A DNA stretch of 64,000 nucleotides, from assembly GCA_034638255.1 (NCBI GenBank), contig JAWPGT010000019.1, positions 186,001 to 250,000 of the forward strand. The letters run 5' to 3'. Below are positions 21,225 through 32,214 of this stretch, piece after piece. The notes under the pieces were generated by a model. The model saw only the letters and a program-made list of their open reading frames with translations, did not search any database and had not been told where the DNA came from. The DNA is from Coprinus comatus. Taxonomy: Eukaryota; Basidiomycota; Agaricomycetes; Agaricales; Agaricaceae. A program made the translations under genes and the position numbers. Positions within the stretch are counted from its first letter, which is position 1. Every line of letters begins with the position of its first letter.

Positions 21225-24200
21225 TCATAAACAAACAAGACCCAAGGAATCCACATGTTTAGAAAATTCCGGAAATTTGAGAGGTTTGGTGAAAACATCT
21301 GCAATCATTTCTTTTGTTGGAATCCACAATGGATCAAAAGTACCATCGAGAACACGGTCCTTGATGAAATGATAACGTATATGGACATGTTTGGATTTCG
21401 GAGGAACAGAAGGATTCTGAGATAATTGGATGGTGCCGCGATTGTCACATAGAAATGGAAAAGGAGAAGGACATGATAATGAAATGGACGATAAGAACAT
21501 TTGTAGCCATAAACCTTCTTTCATGCCGTGAGCCATAGCGTAGTATTCGGATTCAGTGGAAGATAGGGAAACAGTTTTCTGACGAGTAGTAGACCAGGAG
21601 ATGAGACAATGATTGTAAAAGAAAGCATATCCTGATACACTGCGTCGAGATATTGGATCCGTAGCCCAATCAGCATCTGATAAAGCACATCCGGAAGTAT
21701 ATGGTGATACGAAAGAAGACAGTTTTGTTGCAGGAGTTGGATATTCCAATGCATAATCAATTGTACCTGATAGATAACGCATGACATGTTTTGCGGCTAG
21801 CAGGTGAATACGTGTTGGTGATGCATTGAACTGTCCTAGAGCAGAAGCGGCAAAGGCAATATCTGGACGAGAAGTAATCGATAGGTATGATAGAAAACCA
21901 ACAATACTTTGATAATCATGTTTCAATGTAGTTGGATCAAGATTTGGTAAAGCGTTTATCGGGTACTTGGATTCATCAAGCCAGTCAGATAATAAAGGAA
22001 TCTTCGCCGGTGTTACTTCCAACATATTCCAAGACAACAAGAAATCCAGTAGTATGTTCTTCTGAGAGATCCAAAGTTTCCGGTTTGGTCGATCATGGTG
22101 TATACGCATTGACAGATAAAGAGATGAATCAATGGAGCCCAGATCCTTTACTTCTAATCGTTGAGAAAGTCGATTAATGAACCATTGATATAATGCATCA
22201 TTTGTAACAGCTGCAAGACCGTCGTCAACATGAGTTGAAATGTATAATCGAAGGTCAACAGAAGTCATAGGAATAGAGATGTCTGGTGATTCGTTCCAAA
22301 TAGCATAATAAACTGCATGATCTGCTTCGGAATGACGTAGACCTATTTGTTCTAATACAGATCGTAGAAGTTCATTGAATTTGTGAGCAGATTGTCGTAG
22401 ACCATAAAGAGCAATGTTGAGTTTAAGAACAGTAGACTTCGAAGATTCAGAAAAGCCAGGTATTTGTTGAATGTAGATATCTCGATCAAGTGGAGCATGA
22501 AGGAAAGCAGTTTTGATATCGAAGGACTTGATTTCAAGATCATTAGTGCAAGCATAAGCCAAAATTGTGCGAACACTAGACATTCTTGCAACCGGAGCAT
22601 AAGTCTGACCATAATCTTCAGGACGTTGGCTGAAACCTCTCACTACCAAACGTGCTTTAGCCAAACCATTAGATCCGTCAGGATTTTTCTTCCAATCATA
22701 ACACCATCTAACCGATATTGCAAATCTCCCATCAGGAATATGTTCAATTCTGTCGAAAGCACCACGCGTTTCCAAACTGTCTTTTTCTCTCTTCATTGCT
22801 TCCCACCATACCTGAGAATCCTTTCGTTCCGCAATCTCCCAAAATGATTTGGGAGGTTTACTGATATCAATGACCTTTCGAACTTTCTTTGGAATGGCAG
22901 TATTAGCATATAGAAGACCGTAATCAAGATAAGAATTAAACTCAGAAGTAATGAGCGGATCCCAATCATCTTCAACAATGACATGCGATATGATCGAAAA
23001 AGCCATAGCAGCTCTTGCAATAGATATGTTATCAGTCATGGATCGGGTGATAGGTCGTATCTGTGAATTATGATTTGAAGAAAGCTCATCTTTCGCACGT
23101 CCCAATTTTCCTTCATTAAAAACCACGCTTCGAGACCATCTATATTTCCCATTCATATCTCTGATCCTCCATCCAATCCGATTCTCATCATATCCAACCA
23201 AAATTCCCTCATATCTACGAGCACCACCCTTCTTTCGTTCTTCCGGAGGTATGGAAGGAAAACATTGACATCCCCATACACGAAGTAGAGACAAATCCGG
23301 AGGTTTATTGAAGAATTTTTGGAAAGGAGAAATGTTATTGGTCAATGTCGTTGTAGGAATGCGATTTCGAGTGAATTGAGCAGTTAAAATAGCATCACCC
23401 CAATAACTTTCAGGTAAATTAGTCGAACACATGAGTACCTTCTTATCGTCATCTAATGTACGAATATATTGTTCAATCTTTCCATTCTGTTGATGAGCGT
23501 ATGGAATTGTTGTTTGGTGAATGATACCTTTCTCCTTCAAAAATTTCCCTAATTCTCCTTCAACAAACTCTTTCGCACAATCTGATCTAAGATTCTTGAC
23601 CTTATAACCCGTTTGTAATTCCCAAGATTGAACTGTAGATTTGAAGAAAGCTGCGCAATCTGATTTTCGTTGAAGTAATTTTGTAACAGCAAAGTTCGAA
23701 AAATCATCAAGTATAGTGCAAAAATAAGAATCATGGTGTGGTGTAGAAACGGGGAATGGTCCACAGATATCCATATGTAATAGTTCACATTGTTCTGATG
23801 CGCGATTGCCATTATTATTGTAAGGAGATTGAGGAAGTTTTCCTTTTACACAGTCGGAGCAGGTGAAATTGGTATCAATTGGTCCTTCAACATTTACGCC
23901 CATAGGTGAAGATTGTAATATCGTTTTGAGAACGTGACGACCAGGATGACCAAGACGTGAGTGCCATAGTTTGACATCCGGTTTTGGCGATATGAATGTA
24001 GTACATACAACACCAATATTATCTTCTCGATATATGTCAATGGTCGTTTGAGCAGGAATGGATGTGGATGTAGACGACGACGGTACTGAAGGAGGTATGA
24101 AATCACATTGGAGGAAAGATAATCGATGAAATAGAGAAGTTTTGAATGATTGTGAAGGATATTTGTCATGATCATCAGGAAAGTACATCTTCGTATATGC

Positions 24201-27092
24201 TTGATGTCCATTTTGTTCTGGAATGTAGTTGGTACCGATCCCCTTTTCCTGGAATATACCAGTACTTAAGAGATGAATAGGAATCGAAGGAGAATAGAGA
24301 CAGTTCTTGAGATCAATAGTAATAATCTTGTTCGAAGGTTCAACAACGACTGCCAATCTAACCGTGCCTCTTCCTCGAGAAGTAAGATTTCCTGCACTAG
24401 CAGTAATGATCTCCTCAGAATGATCTTCCTCAAATGTCCAGAATAAACTTCGATCTTTGATGATATGACGATTACAACCAGAATCAAGTAGTGCGTCGAA
24501 AGTGTCTGTTATTGCAGGAAAAGCAAAAATAGCTGCAGCGAGTGGAGTTGTAGCTGGAACATCACACAAAGGATAGGCAGAAAGGTCGGCAGTGTCATTG
24601 TCAAATTCTACATTACAATCATTCAATTTATCTGCTTCTTCCTCGTCGATGTTGTTCAAATTTGAATCTCCAGTAGTCCCAACATTATCCCCGATCGCCA
24701 TATTCGCCGTATTTGCCAACTTTCGTTTCGCTAACACCTCATCTTGTTTTCCTTCCATAGCACCCCCAGATTGAAAACACTGAGCAGTAGGATGACCTCG
24801 TTTACAGTTTGCACATGATTCGCGATTAGTCGTATGTGGAGGATTGGTAATCGTACGGGGAGTATTGGAAGTAGAATGTGAACGTATATTCCTGGAAGCA
24901 TGTTGGGAGTCGGTGAGTTTGATGTTAACCAGAATCTGATTAATAAAACCATCAATGGGTTGTAAGACGATACCCGGTGTTGCGGCCAGTGTATTCATTT
25001 GAGAACGAACAAAACCCAAGTTTCCAGCAGCGTTAGGCAAACCTCCAGCGAAAGTGTAATATTGTGTTCGAATGTCGAGGAGATGAGCAAAATCGGAATT
25101 GCGAATGACGTTCAAGGAATCCTTCCAAACTTTACAATATTCCGTAGCGTTGACATTTCCCGGTCCAGTACCACATGTTAACTTCTGCAATTTCACCACC
25201 AATTCCCATATTGATGGATAATCTCCATAACCATATTCTGACTTGAGATAATCGAAGATTTCCCGAGATGAAACACGGATAGTACCAGGTGTATTTCCAG
25301 TACGTGGAATATTGCTGCGAATGTAGCTGTCGAGACGAGATTGCAGAATTGTGTTTATGATAGCATCATTGTTCCACCAAGTGTTCCAAGCTGTAAGTTC
25401 ATCGGCAGTATAGTCAGGAGATAGTGTTGGTTGGCGAATAACTTGGAAAGCCGGATCTGTGATATCGGGAGCTGGGGGATCTGATATGTGTCCATATAAC
25501 ATAAGTATGATCAACATATCCCTTACCGCTGATGACCACTGAGGCCAGTTATCACGAGAAGAAAGAAGAGGAATCGAAGATGTAGACAAATGAGAATTAA
25601 AAAGAGTAGTAGGATTAAAAACCGGAGCTTGAGTATGAGGACCTGGAACAGCATTAACTTGAGCTCGATGAGCTGGTGCTTGTGCTGCATGGTTCGGAGC
25701 TGGCACAACCGGAGCTGGTACAGCAGGTGCTGGCACAGCCTGAGCATAAATATCAAAATTATGAAGAACCGGGTTCACAGGAAATTGAAATTGAACCGGG
25801 CGAACAGGAACAGGGTTATGAATAGCCATTTGTTCACGAGGATTTCTCATGACATTAGGCGGAATATAAAAATTTTGTTGAAAAAAGTCCGGAGACGTAG
25901 ACGCATTCGCCAAAGTAGAAAAATGTCCAGAAGTATTAGAAGAAGAAGAACGATTTGAAGTAGAAGAAGAACGATTTGAATTAGAAGAAGAAGAACAATT
26001 TGAAGTAGAAGAAGAAGAATGGTCTGAAGGCGGCGGTACACCCCCAGCTTGAACGTTATGACCATCACTATGCCTTTGATATTGTCCAGCACCCCCATCT
26101 ATGTGATAATCGTAGCCATAGTTCATATTCCATCTATCACCCCCATTTGTGCAAATCCCATAATTATTAACTGGTCTTCCCTCCATGTGTCCTGCGTGGT
26201 ATTGTGTATTCTGTTCAGGTAACGGTGGTTCATGTAACGTTTGTGGTGGAGGATAAGGATAGAGATAGGGATATGGATATGGATATGGTTGTTGTTGTGA
26301 CGTGTCAGGACTTCGATACTGAGGTGTGATGTGTTGGTCAGGAACAATAGTAGTCGCATCCAAATTCCCCGAGTGTTGACGATGGGTACGTGAGTCCGAA
26401 TTTCGTGAGCAGTGACGAGAATTACGATGTGTTTCAGAAAATGAGTCATTATGGTCTTGAATCCGTTGGACAGTAAGTCCCTGGGTCATATGAGGGGGAG
26501 TTTGCCTTTGTGGGTGATCACCTTGGACATTTGTACCAGACGAAGAAGGCGTTAAAAAAGGTAATGAAGGTAATGAAGAAGAAATAGTATCAGAATTTTG
26601 TTGAACATTAAAGTTACCAATTTGGTAATTGGGGTTATTAATAAACCCATGACTATTTTCAGTCTGAGAAGGCGGGTTATCCGTAACATTGGATATATGC
26701 GCCTGTAAAGGAGGTGTATGCGCCGCAAACGGGCCAGAAAGTCCCATGGGACGAAAATAAGGAATAACGTGCCGATTCAAAGAAGAATGAGAATTAAAAG
26801 AAGAAGAATTAAAAGGTAAAATAGGAAAAGAATTAAAATTGTGATTAACTGTCCCAGCGGTACCAGGGTTATTGAATGGATTGACTATATGCGGGTTTTG
26901 AAGAACATTTGCTGGTAATGGTGGTATTGGTGGAATATGTGTTGATTCAACCGGATTGAGTCTTGGTGATCGTCGAGTCGGAATCCGAGATGGCATTGGT
27001 ATACCCCTGCCGCCACCTCGTCCCCGTCCTCTAGGCGCACCTTGTCCATTGGAACCTGAGCCTACAGGTATTTTGCATTGACTGTGACTCAT
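21225..27092 (-). CDS. Ty1/copia gag-pol polyprotein (1955 aa)
   Basis: Retrotransposon polyprotein in one frame without internal stops. Approximate residue positions: N-terminal Gly/Arg-rich and low-complexity Gag region (1-500) and a Gag core; zinc knuckle CANCKRGHPTAQC near 755; aspartic protease LLDSGCNRHI near 867; integrase zinc-binding HSRLGH...CSDC near 1045-1080; integrase core Asp in MDICGP (~1107), Asp in LDDFSN, and Glu in QQNGKIEQ; reverse transcriptase from ~1460 with FDIKTAFLHAPL and the catalytic THVDD (~1626, where YVDD is usual); RNase H with SLSSTESEYYAMAHG (~1845). The order PR-INT-RT-RH defines the copia superfamily. All catalytic motifs are present, so the element may be competent for retrotransposition. 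Its own promoter should lie in the 5' LTR, which is now split by the nested insertion. Confidence 0.93.
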   Translation of the reverse strand: MSHSQCKIPVGSGSNGQGAPRGRGRGGGRGIPMPSRIPTRRSPRLNPVESTHIPPIPPLPANVLQNPHIVNPFNNPGTAGTVNHNFNSFPILPFNSSSFNSHSSLNRHVIPYFRPMGLSGPFAAHTPPLQAHISNVTDNPPSQTENSHGFINNPNYQIGNFNVQQNSDTISSSLPSLPFLTPSSSGTNVQGDHPQRQTPPHMTQGLTVQRIQDHNDSFSETHRNSRHCSRNSDSRTHRQHSGNLDATTIVPDQHITPQYRSPDTSQQQPYPYPYPYLYPYPPPQTLHEPPLPEQNTQYHAGHMEGRPVNNYGICTNGGDRWNMNYGYDYHIDGGAGQYQRHSDGHNVQAGGVPPPSDHSSSSTSNCSSSSNSNRSSSTSNRSSSSNTSGHFSTLANASTSPDFFQQNFYIPPNVMRNPREQMAIHNPVPVRPVQFQFPVNPVLHNFDIYAQAVPAPAVPAPVVPAPNHAAQAPAHRAQVNAVPGPHTQAPVFNPTTLFNSHLSTSSIPLLSSRDNWPQWSSAVRDMLIILMLYGHISDPPAPDITDPAFQVIRQPTLSPDYTADELTAWNTWWNNDAIINTILQSRLDSYIRSNIPRTGNTPGTIRVSSREIFDYLKSEYGYGDYPSIWELVVKLQKLTCGTGPGNVNATEYCKVWKDSLNVIRNSDFAHLLDIRTQYYTFAGGLPNAAGNLGFVRSQMNTLAATPGIVLQPIDGFINQILVNIKLTDSQHASRNIRSHSTSNTPRTITNPPHTTNRESCANCKRGHPTAQCFQSGGAMEGKQDEVLAKRKLANTANMAIGDNVGTTGDSNLNNIDEEEADKLNDCNVEFDNDTADLSAYPLCDVPATTPLAAAIFAFPAITDTFDALLDSGCNRHIIKDRSLFWTFEEDHSEEIITASAGNLTSRGRGTVRLAVVVEPSNKIITIDLKNCLYSPSIPIHLLSTGIFQEKGIGTNYIPEQNGHQAYTKMYFPDDHDKYPSQSFKTSLFHRLSFLQCDFIPPSVPSSSTSTSIPAQTTIDIYREDNIGVVCTTFISPKPDVKLWHSRLGHPGRHVLKTILQSSPMGVNVEGPIDTNFTCSDCVKGKLPQSPYNNNGNRASEQCELLHMDICGPFPVSTPHHDSYFCTILDDFSNFAVTKLLQRKSDCAAFFKSTVQSWELQTGYKVKNLRSDCAKEFVEGELGKFLKEKGIIHQTTIPYAHQQNGKIEQYIRTLDDDKKVLMCSTNLPESYWGDAILTAQFTRNRIPTTTLTNNISPFQKFFNKPPDLSLLRVWGCQCFPSIPPEERKKGGARRYEGILVGYDENRIGWRIRDMNGKYRWSRSVVFNEGKLGRAKDELSSNHNSQIRPITRSMTDNISIARAAMAFSIISHVIVEDDWDPLITSEFNSYLDYGLLYANTAIPKKVRKVIDISKPPKSFWEIAERKDSQVWWEAMKREKDSLETRGAFDRIEHIPDGRFAISVRWCYDWKKNPDGSNGLAKARLVVRGFSQRPEDYGQTYAPVARMSSVRTILAYACTNDLEIKSFDIKTAFLHAPLDRDIYIQQIPGFSESSKSTVLKLNIALYGLRQSAHKFNELLRSVLEQIGLRHSEADHAVYYAIWNESPDISIPMTSVDLRLYISTHVDDGLAAVTNDALYQWFINRLSQRLEVKDLGSIDSSLYLSMRIHHDRPNRKLWISQKNILLDFLLSWNMLEVTPAKIPLLSDWLDESKYPINALPNLDPTTLKHDYQSIVGFLSYLSITSRPDIAFAASALGQFNASPTRIHLLAAKHVMRYLSGTIDYALEYPTPATKLSSFVSPYTSGCALSDADWATDPISRRSVSGYAFFYNHCLISWSTTRQKTVSLSSTESEYYAMAHGMKEGLWLQMFLSSISLSCPSPFPFLCDNRGTIQLSQNPSVPPKSKHVHIRYHFIKDRVLDGTFDPLWIPTKEMIADVFTKPLKFPEFSKHVDSLGLVCL

Positions 27093-27155
27093 ATTATTAG
27101 ATGAGTTGATTGCTTCGTCTTGTGAGATCTATATGACTGCGGGGCCCATAACCTA

Positions 27156-27372
27156 GCAGAAAGATACTCAGTTGATGAAAGCGAATAACAACTGTTATTG
27201 TAGTAACCTAGCAGAAAGATACTACAAGGTATTAGAATAAGAGAATAGAATAGACAAATGAATAATACCTCAGTTGATGAAAGCGAATAACAACTGAGGA
27301 ACGAATGTGAAAGAAACGAAGTTTAAATACTGAAGGTAATTGCCGAGTGGCTGTGACGAATATAAATAACTA
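27156..27372 (-). repeat. 5' LTR of the copia element, inner part
   Basis: Same sequence as 20874-21092. It is broken at ...AACTA by the nested DNA transposon. The remaining outer bases (TATAAGTTATAACA) lie at 28431-28444. Confidence 0.88.
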
Positions 27373-28428
27373 TGGTGCAGAGCACTTAGTCACCGACTAT
27401 TTTGTACAACGGCGAAATTGAAAGTTGATCAACTTTGAGTGTATTATATAATCAAAAAATTAATTAAAATATACCAATAGCTTGAAAGCTTCATCTACTA
27501 TCGAAAACATTGCTTTATACCAATGGGAAAGCGCACTAGGAAGGCAAATAGAGCTGGTGCATCACGAGCACGAGCTTTTCGTCACCCTCAGTCCATTTCT
27601 AATCCTACACTCAATCCTCAAATCTCGTCTACTTCACAATCAGTGATTCAGGCTGATAGTAGTGAAGATGAAAACATACACCCTGAAATAATTGAAATAG
27701 ATAGCTCTGATGAGGATGCTACTTTTTGGAATGGAGGTGTAAATCACTGCATGTCCGAGGATGAGTGGGAGCTTAGTGAACGGTCTGATGATGATAATTT
27801 GATTGATGAGGATAAAGATGATCTTGAGGAGCGTGGTTGGAGGCAGTTGGTTTTGGGGCCCAATAAGGACATGGAGTCGGATATAGAGGATGATATTATT
27901 CTCCCCAAGTTCCATTGTGAGCTTAACTTCATTGAATATTTTTGGGGTGCTGTTAAGCAGTACTTGCGAGGGCACTGTGATTACACATTTCCAATACTTC
28001 GAGAAAATATGCCATTGGCATTAAACTCAGTATCTGTGGAGCTTATACACAAGTGGGAGCATCGAGTTTGGAGATGGATTGATGCATATAAGAAAAGTCT
28101 TGATGCTCGAGAGGCTTTGACACATGTTCAGGCCTTTAGTTCACACAGATTTGCTTCACATCGTAGAGTTTCCGAGAAGGTAGCACAAAGTATGGATATA
28201 CAGGGTCCTTCCCAATATAGTAATCCATCCCATATATAGTAATGCGGCGAAATCTCAAATGTATCACTTTTTTATCTCCCTCAATTTTGAAGATATCAAA
28301 AATCTGTCTAACCAAATGCTTCATATCACTAATATAAGCTATTTGGTTAGAGGGATAAGAAAAATATTAAGTTATGGATGTGCTAAATGAGTTGTACAAA
28401 ATAGTTGGTGACTAAGTGCTCTGCACCA
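27373..28428 (+). mobile_element. Non-autonomous Tc1/mariner (IS630-type) element inside the copia LTR
   Basis: Terminal inverted repeats of about 38 bp begin TGGTGCAGAGCACTTAGTCA, with one mismatch between the two ends. TA is duplicated on both sides (27371-27372 and 28429-28430). At 1056 bp it is shorter than an autonomous element. It encodes an internally deleted transposase. It must have inserted after the retrotransposon did. Confidence 0.9.
27523..28239 (+). pseudogene. Internally deleted Tc1/mariner-type transposase (238 aa)
   Basis: N-terminal basic segment (MGKRTRKANRAGASRARAFR) and a long acidic Ser/Asp/Glu region are followed directly by the C-terminal end typical of fungal IS630/Tc1-like transposases: FHCELNFIEYFWGAVKQYL, KWEHRVWRWIDAYKKSLDA and FSSHRFASHRRVSEK. 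The Glu of NFIEYFWG corresponds to the last acidic residue of the DD(E/D) triad. The helix-turn-helix region and the part bearing the first two Asp residues are missing, so catalysis is not expected. The reading frame is still open, so a truncated protein could be made and might act as a repressor (speculation). Confidence 0.85.
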
Positions 28429-28444
28429 TATATAAGTTATAACA

Positions 28445-29446
28445 ATTATGCACCGTGACATTAGTGTCAATAATATCTTACTCGTTCAAGCTGACGACGG
28501 GTCTTGGAAGGGCATTCTCAGTGACTTGATTGGGACTATGCTTTTGATTTAGGAGTTAATAACTCGAAACGTGCATGGCGCACAGTAAGAAATTTTCATC
28601 CTGATATATCTTATATTCATTGACCAAATCTATATTCAGGGGACCTGGCGGTTTATGTCTATTGCGGTACTCCAAAAGGACAATGTAAAACACAGTGTAG
28701 TTGACGATCGTGAGTCTGCATTCTATGTTCTGTTGTGGATATGCCTTTGTCATTTGAAACACAATCTGGGTGCAACAATGCTTCATGACTACCTCGAAAC
28801 ATTTGACTTCAAAGAACGTCTCCTTGGAACAAACATGTGCGGTGGGGATAGGAAGTTTGTGATGCTCTCTGATTGGTCTAGGAAGTTTCCCATCGATTTC
28901 TCCCTACAACCGGTTACTGGTCTTATTAAGACCCTTACTCGTGTCTTCTATGAACTGTATCATCCACCCCTTGAGCCCTTAACACCCGACACAGAAGAGA
29001 ACAACAAATATATGGTTGCAAAGTCGGAATATGATATGCAGATGGAGAAAACCTTGCATAATCTAGACTGGTTCATTAACACACTCCGAGATGTCGTTAA
29101 ACAACTCAACCCCAACTCAACAGCTTCAACTCTTAATGCAGAGACAAATCAAAATGTGGATATCAGTTCCAAAACTACGGAATCGGATAAAATGGTGATC
29201 ACTCCGGACACCACAAAATTACGTGACATTGACTGGGTCAATAATGCGTTACTCTTGAGCGCGGTTAAGGAACTAGGTTTCTCAGGATGTCGACCGACCT
29301 ATTTCTTTAATGCCTATACAAAATATGCAGTCACGAGTGGTGGTAAGCGTTCAGTAGATCCTTCTAATGAAATTGACAATTGGGGCGAGGAAGGAGAGGA
29401 AGGAGGTAGTTTTCAACGACGAACAAAACGTGTTAGAATTTGTTAG
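28445..29446 (+). pseudogene. FunK1-type protein kinase, 3' half
   Basis: Continuation of the kinase beginning at 19820. Starts IMHRDISVNNILLVQADDG (catalytic loop HRD...N). After a missing base in the SDLDWDYA region (about 28526-28532; the frame otherwise hits TAG) come SKRAWRT, an intron 28591-28640 or close to it (GTAAGA...TTCAG), GTWRFMSIAVLQ, VDDRESAFYVLLWICLCHL, the family C-terminal lobe, and the tail GGSFQRRTKRVRIC. The stretch from 29150 on belongs to inverted-duplication arm B. One frameshift in this half, plus separation from the 5' half by 7.6 kb of transposons, makes it a pseudogene. Confidence 0.87.
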
Positions 29447-29598
29447 CACCCATCTGGTTAGATTGTTACGAGGTAGCAGAACGGTAGATCTTATTCAGAA
29501 TTCAAATACTTTTCTTAATCATTAATTACATTATTATGTCCTAGAGACTAGAACACAACAAATTCAGATTTCATATCCTTCCTAAATAAATATATGAT

Positions 29599-31838
29599 TC
29601 ACGCGCTGAATAAACCCAAACTCGATTCAACCTCCAACCCTTCTGGTACCGAAACCTCCCAAGTAAAACTCAAATTAACACTCTCCATACTCTCAAGATC
29701 GTTAACTACCCATTTGATTTTCCCATCTTGACCTATCGCATCCAATTGTACAGGGTTAGAATCAGAACTTCCAAGTCCATAGTAATCGGAATCAGAATCA
29801 TCTGCTCCATTCCATTGAGCTGTAACTTGAGGTTTTGTTGAAACTATTGTTGGTTTTACGATTGGGTTTTTCTTCTTTATGGTTTCTTCATCACGCTCCG
29901 TCATTTTACTATTTCCCAAACCATCCTTCGAACTCGAATTCTTGTCATTTGCTTGACTAATACTTAAAGTTCTTTGAAGAACATTAAGATTTGGTAATGC
30001 CAATTCCGGAGATTTCAATTTAACAACGATACGAGAATCTTTAGAAACTGGAATAGAATCTAAGATTGTTAATATATTCAATGATGTTAGTTTTGTGTTT
30101 TGAATTGTTATGCGTTGGGTTGATGATTTGTTGGATGATTTGTTGAGGATTCCGGTATGTGAAGATCTTTGTCTTCGGTCTTGGTAGGTTACTTTTACAC
30201 CACGGTCAACTCTAATTAAAACATCAAGTTGTTGCGTCAGAAAAACAAAAGCATAGTTGGGTGGTAAAAATCGTACCCAAGTGATAAGTCGAATTTTTCT
30301 TGAGGATTTGTTAGAGATAACCTTGATTTCGAAATGAATGATCCGTCAACGTAGATATTCGCTTCACCAGCCAAGAGTATATAATCACTAGTATTCTTGA
30401 TCCTCGCCTGACAAAAAGTAAAAGTAAGTCACTGCATCTTTAAAATAAAATCAATATCGCACCTGTAAGAAAACTTGAGTATCAATCTTGGGAACCGTAG
30501 CCCACGAAAGCGTAGCATCAAGATCCAATTCAATGATAGTGAGATTATGACCATCACCATCAGAAGGTATGGTAACAAATCCTGGAATTCCATATGTTGC
30601 ACTGACTGCACCATTATTCTTCACATACGCAACGTTCACAGACATCATTTTAGGTGCAGGTGCAACAGCACAGTCAGATAATGCCAACTCCATTTCGTCA
30701 TCGTCTGATGAATTTCTACTCGTTACTGCTGCCGCTGTCGAGCCTCGTGGAAGACTATAAGCCATTTGGGGCATGATTCCTCTTGACTTCTTCATCTGTG
30801 GTACCGGTTTCTTCTTAATATCTAGGCTCCATGTTTCGAGGGTGGGTAGATTTTGGCGGTATGTGGGTGTGGTGGTTTCAAGCTGAATAGGAACATCGAC
30901 CCAATCCTGTGGACATGTATGGTCAGTACGATACTCTGCTGAACCTAATGAACGAAGTGACGAACCTCTCCGGTATTTTGGGTGATTCTCGCCTGATAGA
31001 CTAACCTGACTGAGTTCTCCTTCACCTGCGTATTGACCCGTACATCATATACCGCATCCCAATTCGCGTTTCCGACAGCTTCAAGTAGACATTAATGAAT
31101 CGAGTAAATAAATCAGGTGCTAGAAAATAGAGCTTGCCATATTTCAAAACCAACCCAACGTCACTCTCCTCTTCCACAAACACTCCAATTTGTACCTGCA
31201 TATCTGACAACGAATTCGAATTCTTCTTCGGATTCAACCTTTCCTTCTCCTCCTCAATCTCCTTCTTCACCTTGACCAACTCCTTCTTCAAATTTGCCAA
31301 CTTCTTATCCAAAAGTGCCTGATTTTCTTCACTAGCAACGATGATCCTAGTCAACTTTTCCGCATCCACATGTTCCGCATTCAAGGTTTCAAGATATTTA
31401 AGTACAGCATCCCTATTATGCTGACAACGTTCAATTGCAGCTTGAATTTCTTCTTCTTTTTCTTTAGAAGCTTCAATTGTATCGGATGTATCCACGGTTT
31501 CAGGTGTAGGTGTTCTTGAAACTGTGATTCCTTGAATAGTCCCAGCTCCTCTTCCTTCCACTCTGAAGCAAAAAGAGAGGAAATACGACAATCAGTCAAT
31601 TGGCATGGTTTACGCGTAATATTGGTAGAAAATATATGTACCTCATAGAATTAACATCCAGATATGTAGACAAGCCAACAATAGTAACATTATTCTGTCC
31701 CACTTTCACAGAAACATTGACTTCTCTTGTTATCTCTGCGCGTCCATTATAAACACTAACACCAACAACTTTACTTTCTTTATCAGAAAGCACAGTAATC
31801 TTGTTCACGGTAGATTGGCACTGAGGCGGAGATGGCAT
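29599..31838 (-). CDS. DUF4140/DUF4139 domain protein, intact copy B
   Basis: Member of the DUF4139 family (mucoidy-inhibitor-A-like / worm F37C4.5-like); biochemical role unknown. About seven exons. Residues ~10-70 are DUF4140-like (VYNGRAEITREVNVSVKVGQ, TYLDVNSMR, VEGRGAGTIQGITVSRT). A coiled coil of ~100 residues follows, then the DUF4139 beta-rich part (NANWDAVYDVRVN, VYQARITQNTGE, WVDVPIQLET, NTSDYILLAGEANIYVDGSF, KFDLSLGVDRGVKVTYQDR, VTAQWNGADDSDSDYYGLG). Translation can start at 31838 (MPSPPQ, matching copy A) or at an upstream in-frame Met at 31886. One intron (31079-31137) has GC..AG ends and is needed to keep VLKY-AVGNANWD in frame. No signal peptide or membrane segment, so likely intracellular. 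Unlike copy A, no stop interrupts the frame. Confidence 0.85.
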
Positions 31839-32214
31839 TTCTGTTGTGTTGCTGTTGGACCGTGGGGTTAAACTTGAAGAGGACATCTATATTTAAGAGG
31901 AGCGTGTGAAATGGGATGCATGACTCCAGGTTGTCTTGGAGCTGTAGTGACGTAGGTGTGGGTAATGATTCAGGGGTTGCAAACATTGTCAATGAATATA
32001 TGTCACTTTAACACAGTCAGAATGGCTTGGTATGGTTCAAGAGTCTGCGAAATGCCGCGCTGCGAGTCCATTATGAGACTTTGAGGACCTCCGGTACGTT
32101 AAAGGATCCACAAACATAGTGAAGCTCAGAACACGAATGTTGTGTATGTACATTGCTATGATGTAATATATTTATTTCGTCAGATTTGAACTATACTGCA
32201 ATAAGTAATGTGTT

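Larger units (their letters stand above)
20874..28444 (-). mobile_element. Complete Ty1/copia LTR retrotransposon, with a nested Tc1/mariner insertion
   Basis: 3' LTR 20874-21104 (231 bp) and 5' LTR 27156-28444, the latter interrupted by a 1056-bp DNA transposon at 27373-28428. In element orientation the LTR begins TGTTATAAC and ends CTTTCTGC. The two LTRs appear identical over all comparable bases, which indicates recent insertion. A G-rich polypurine tract (AGATGGGGGTG) directly precedes the 3' LTR. One continuous 1955-codon gag-pol frame lies between. A 4-bp ATTA target duplication flanks the element. The host gene is a FunK1 kinase. Confidence 0.92.

Noticed and set aside
21521..26449. 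Many short frames within the retrotransposon on both strands
   Set aside because: All overlap the continuous 1955-codon gag-pol frame and carry no independent motif.
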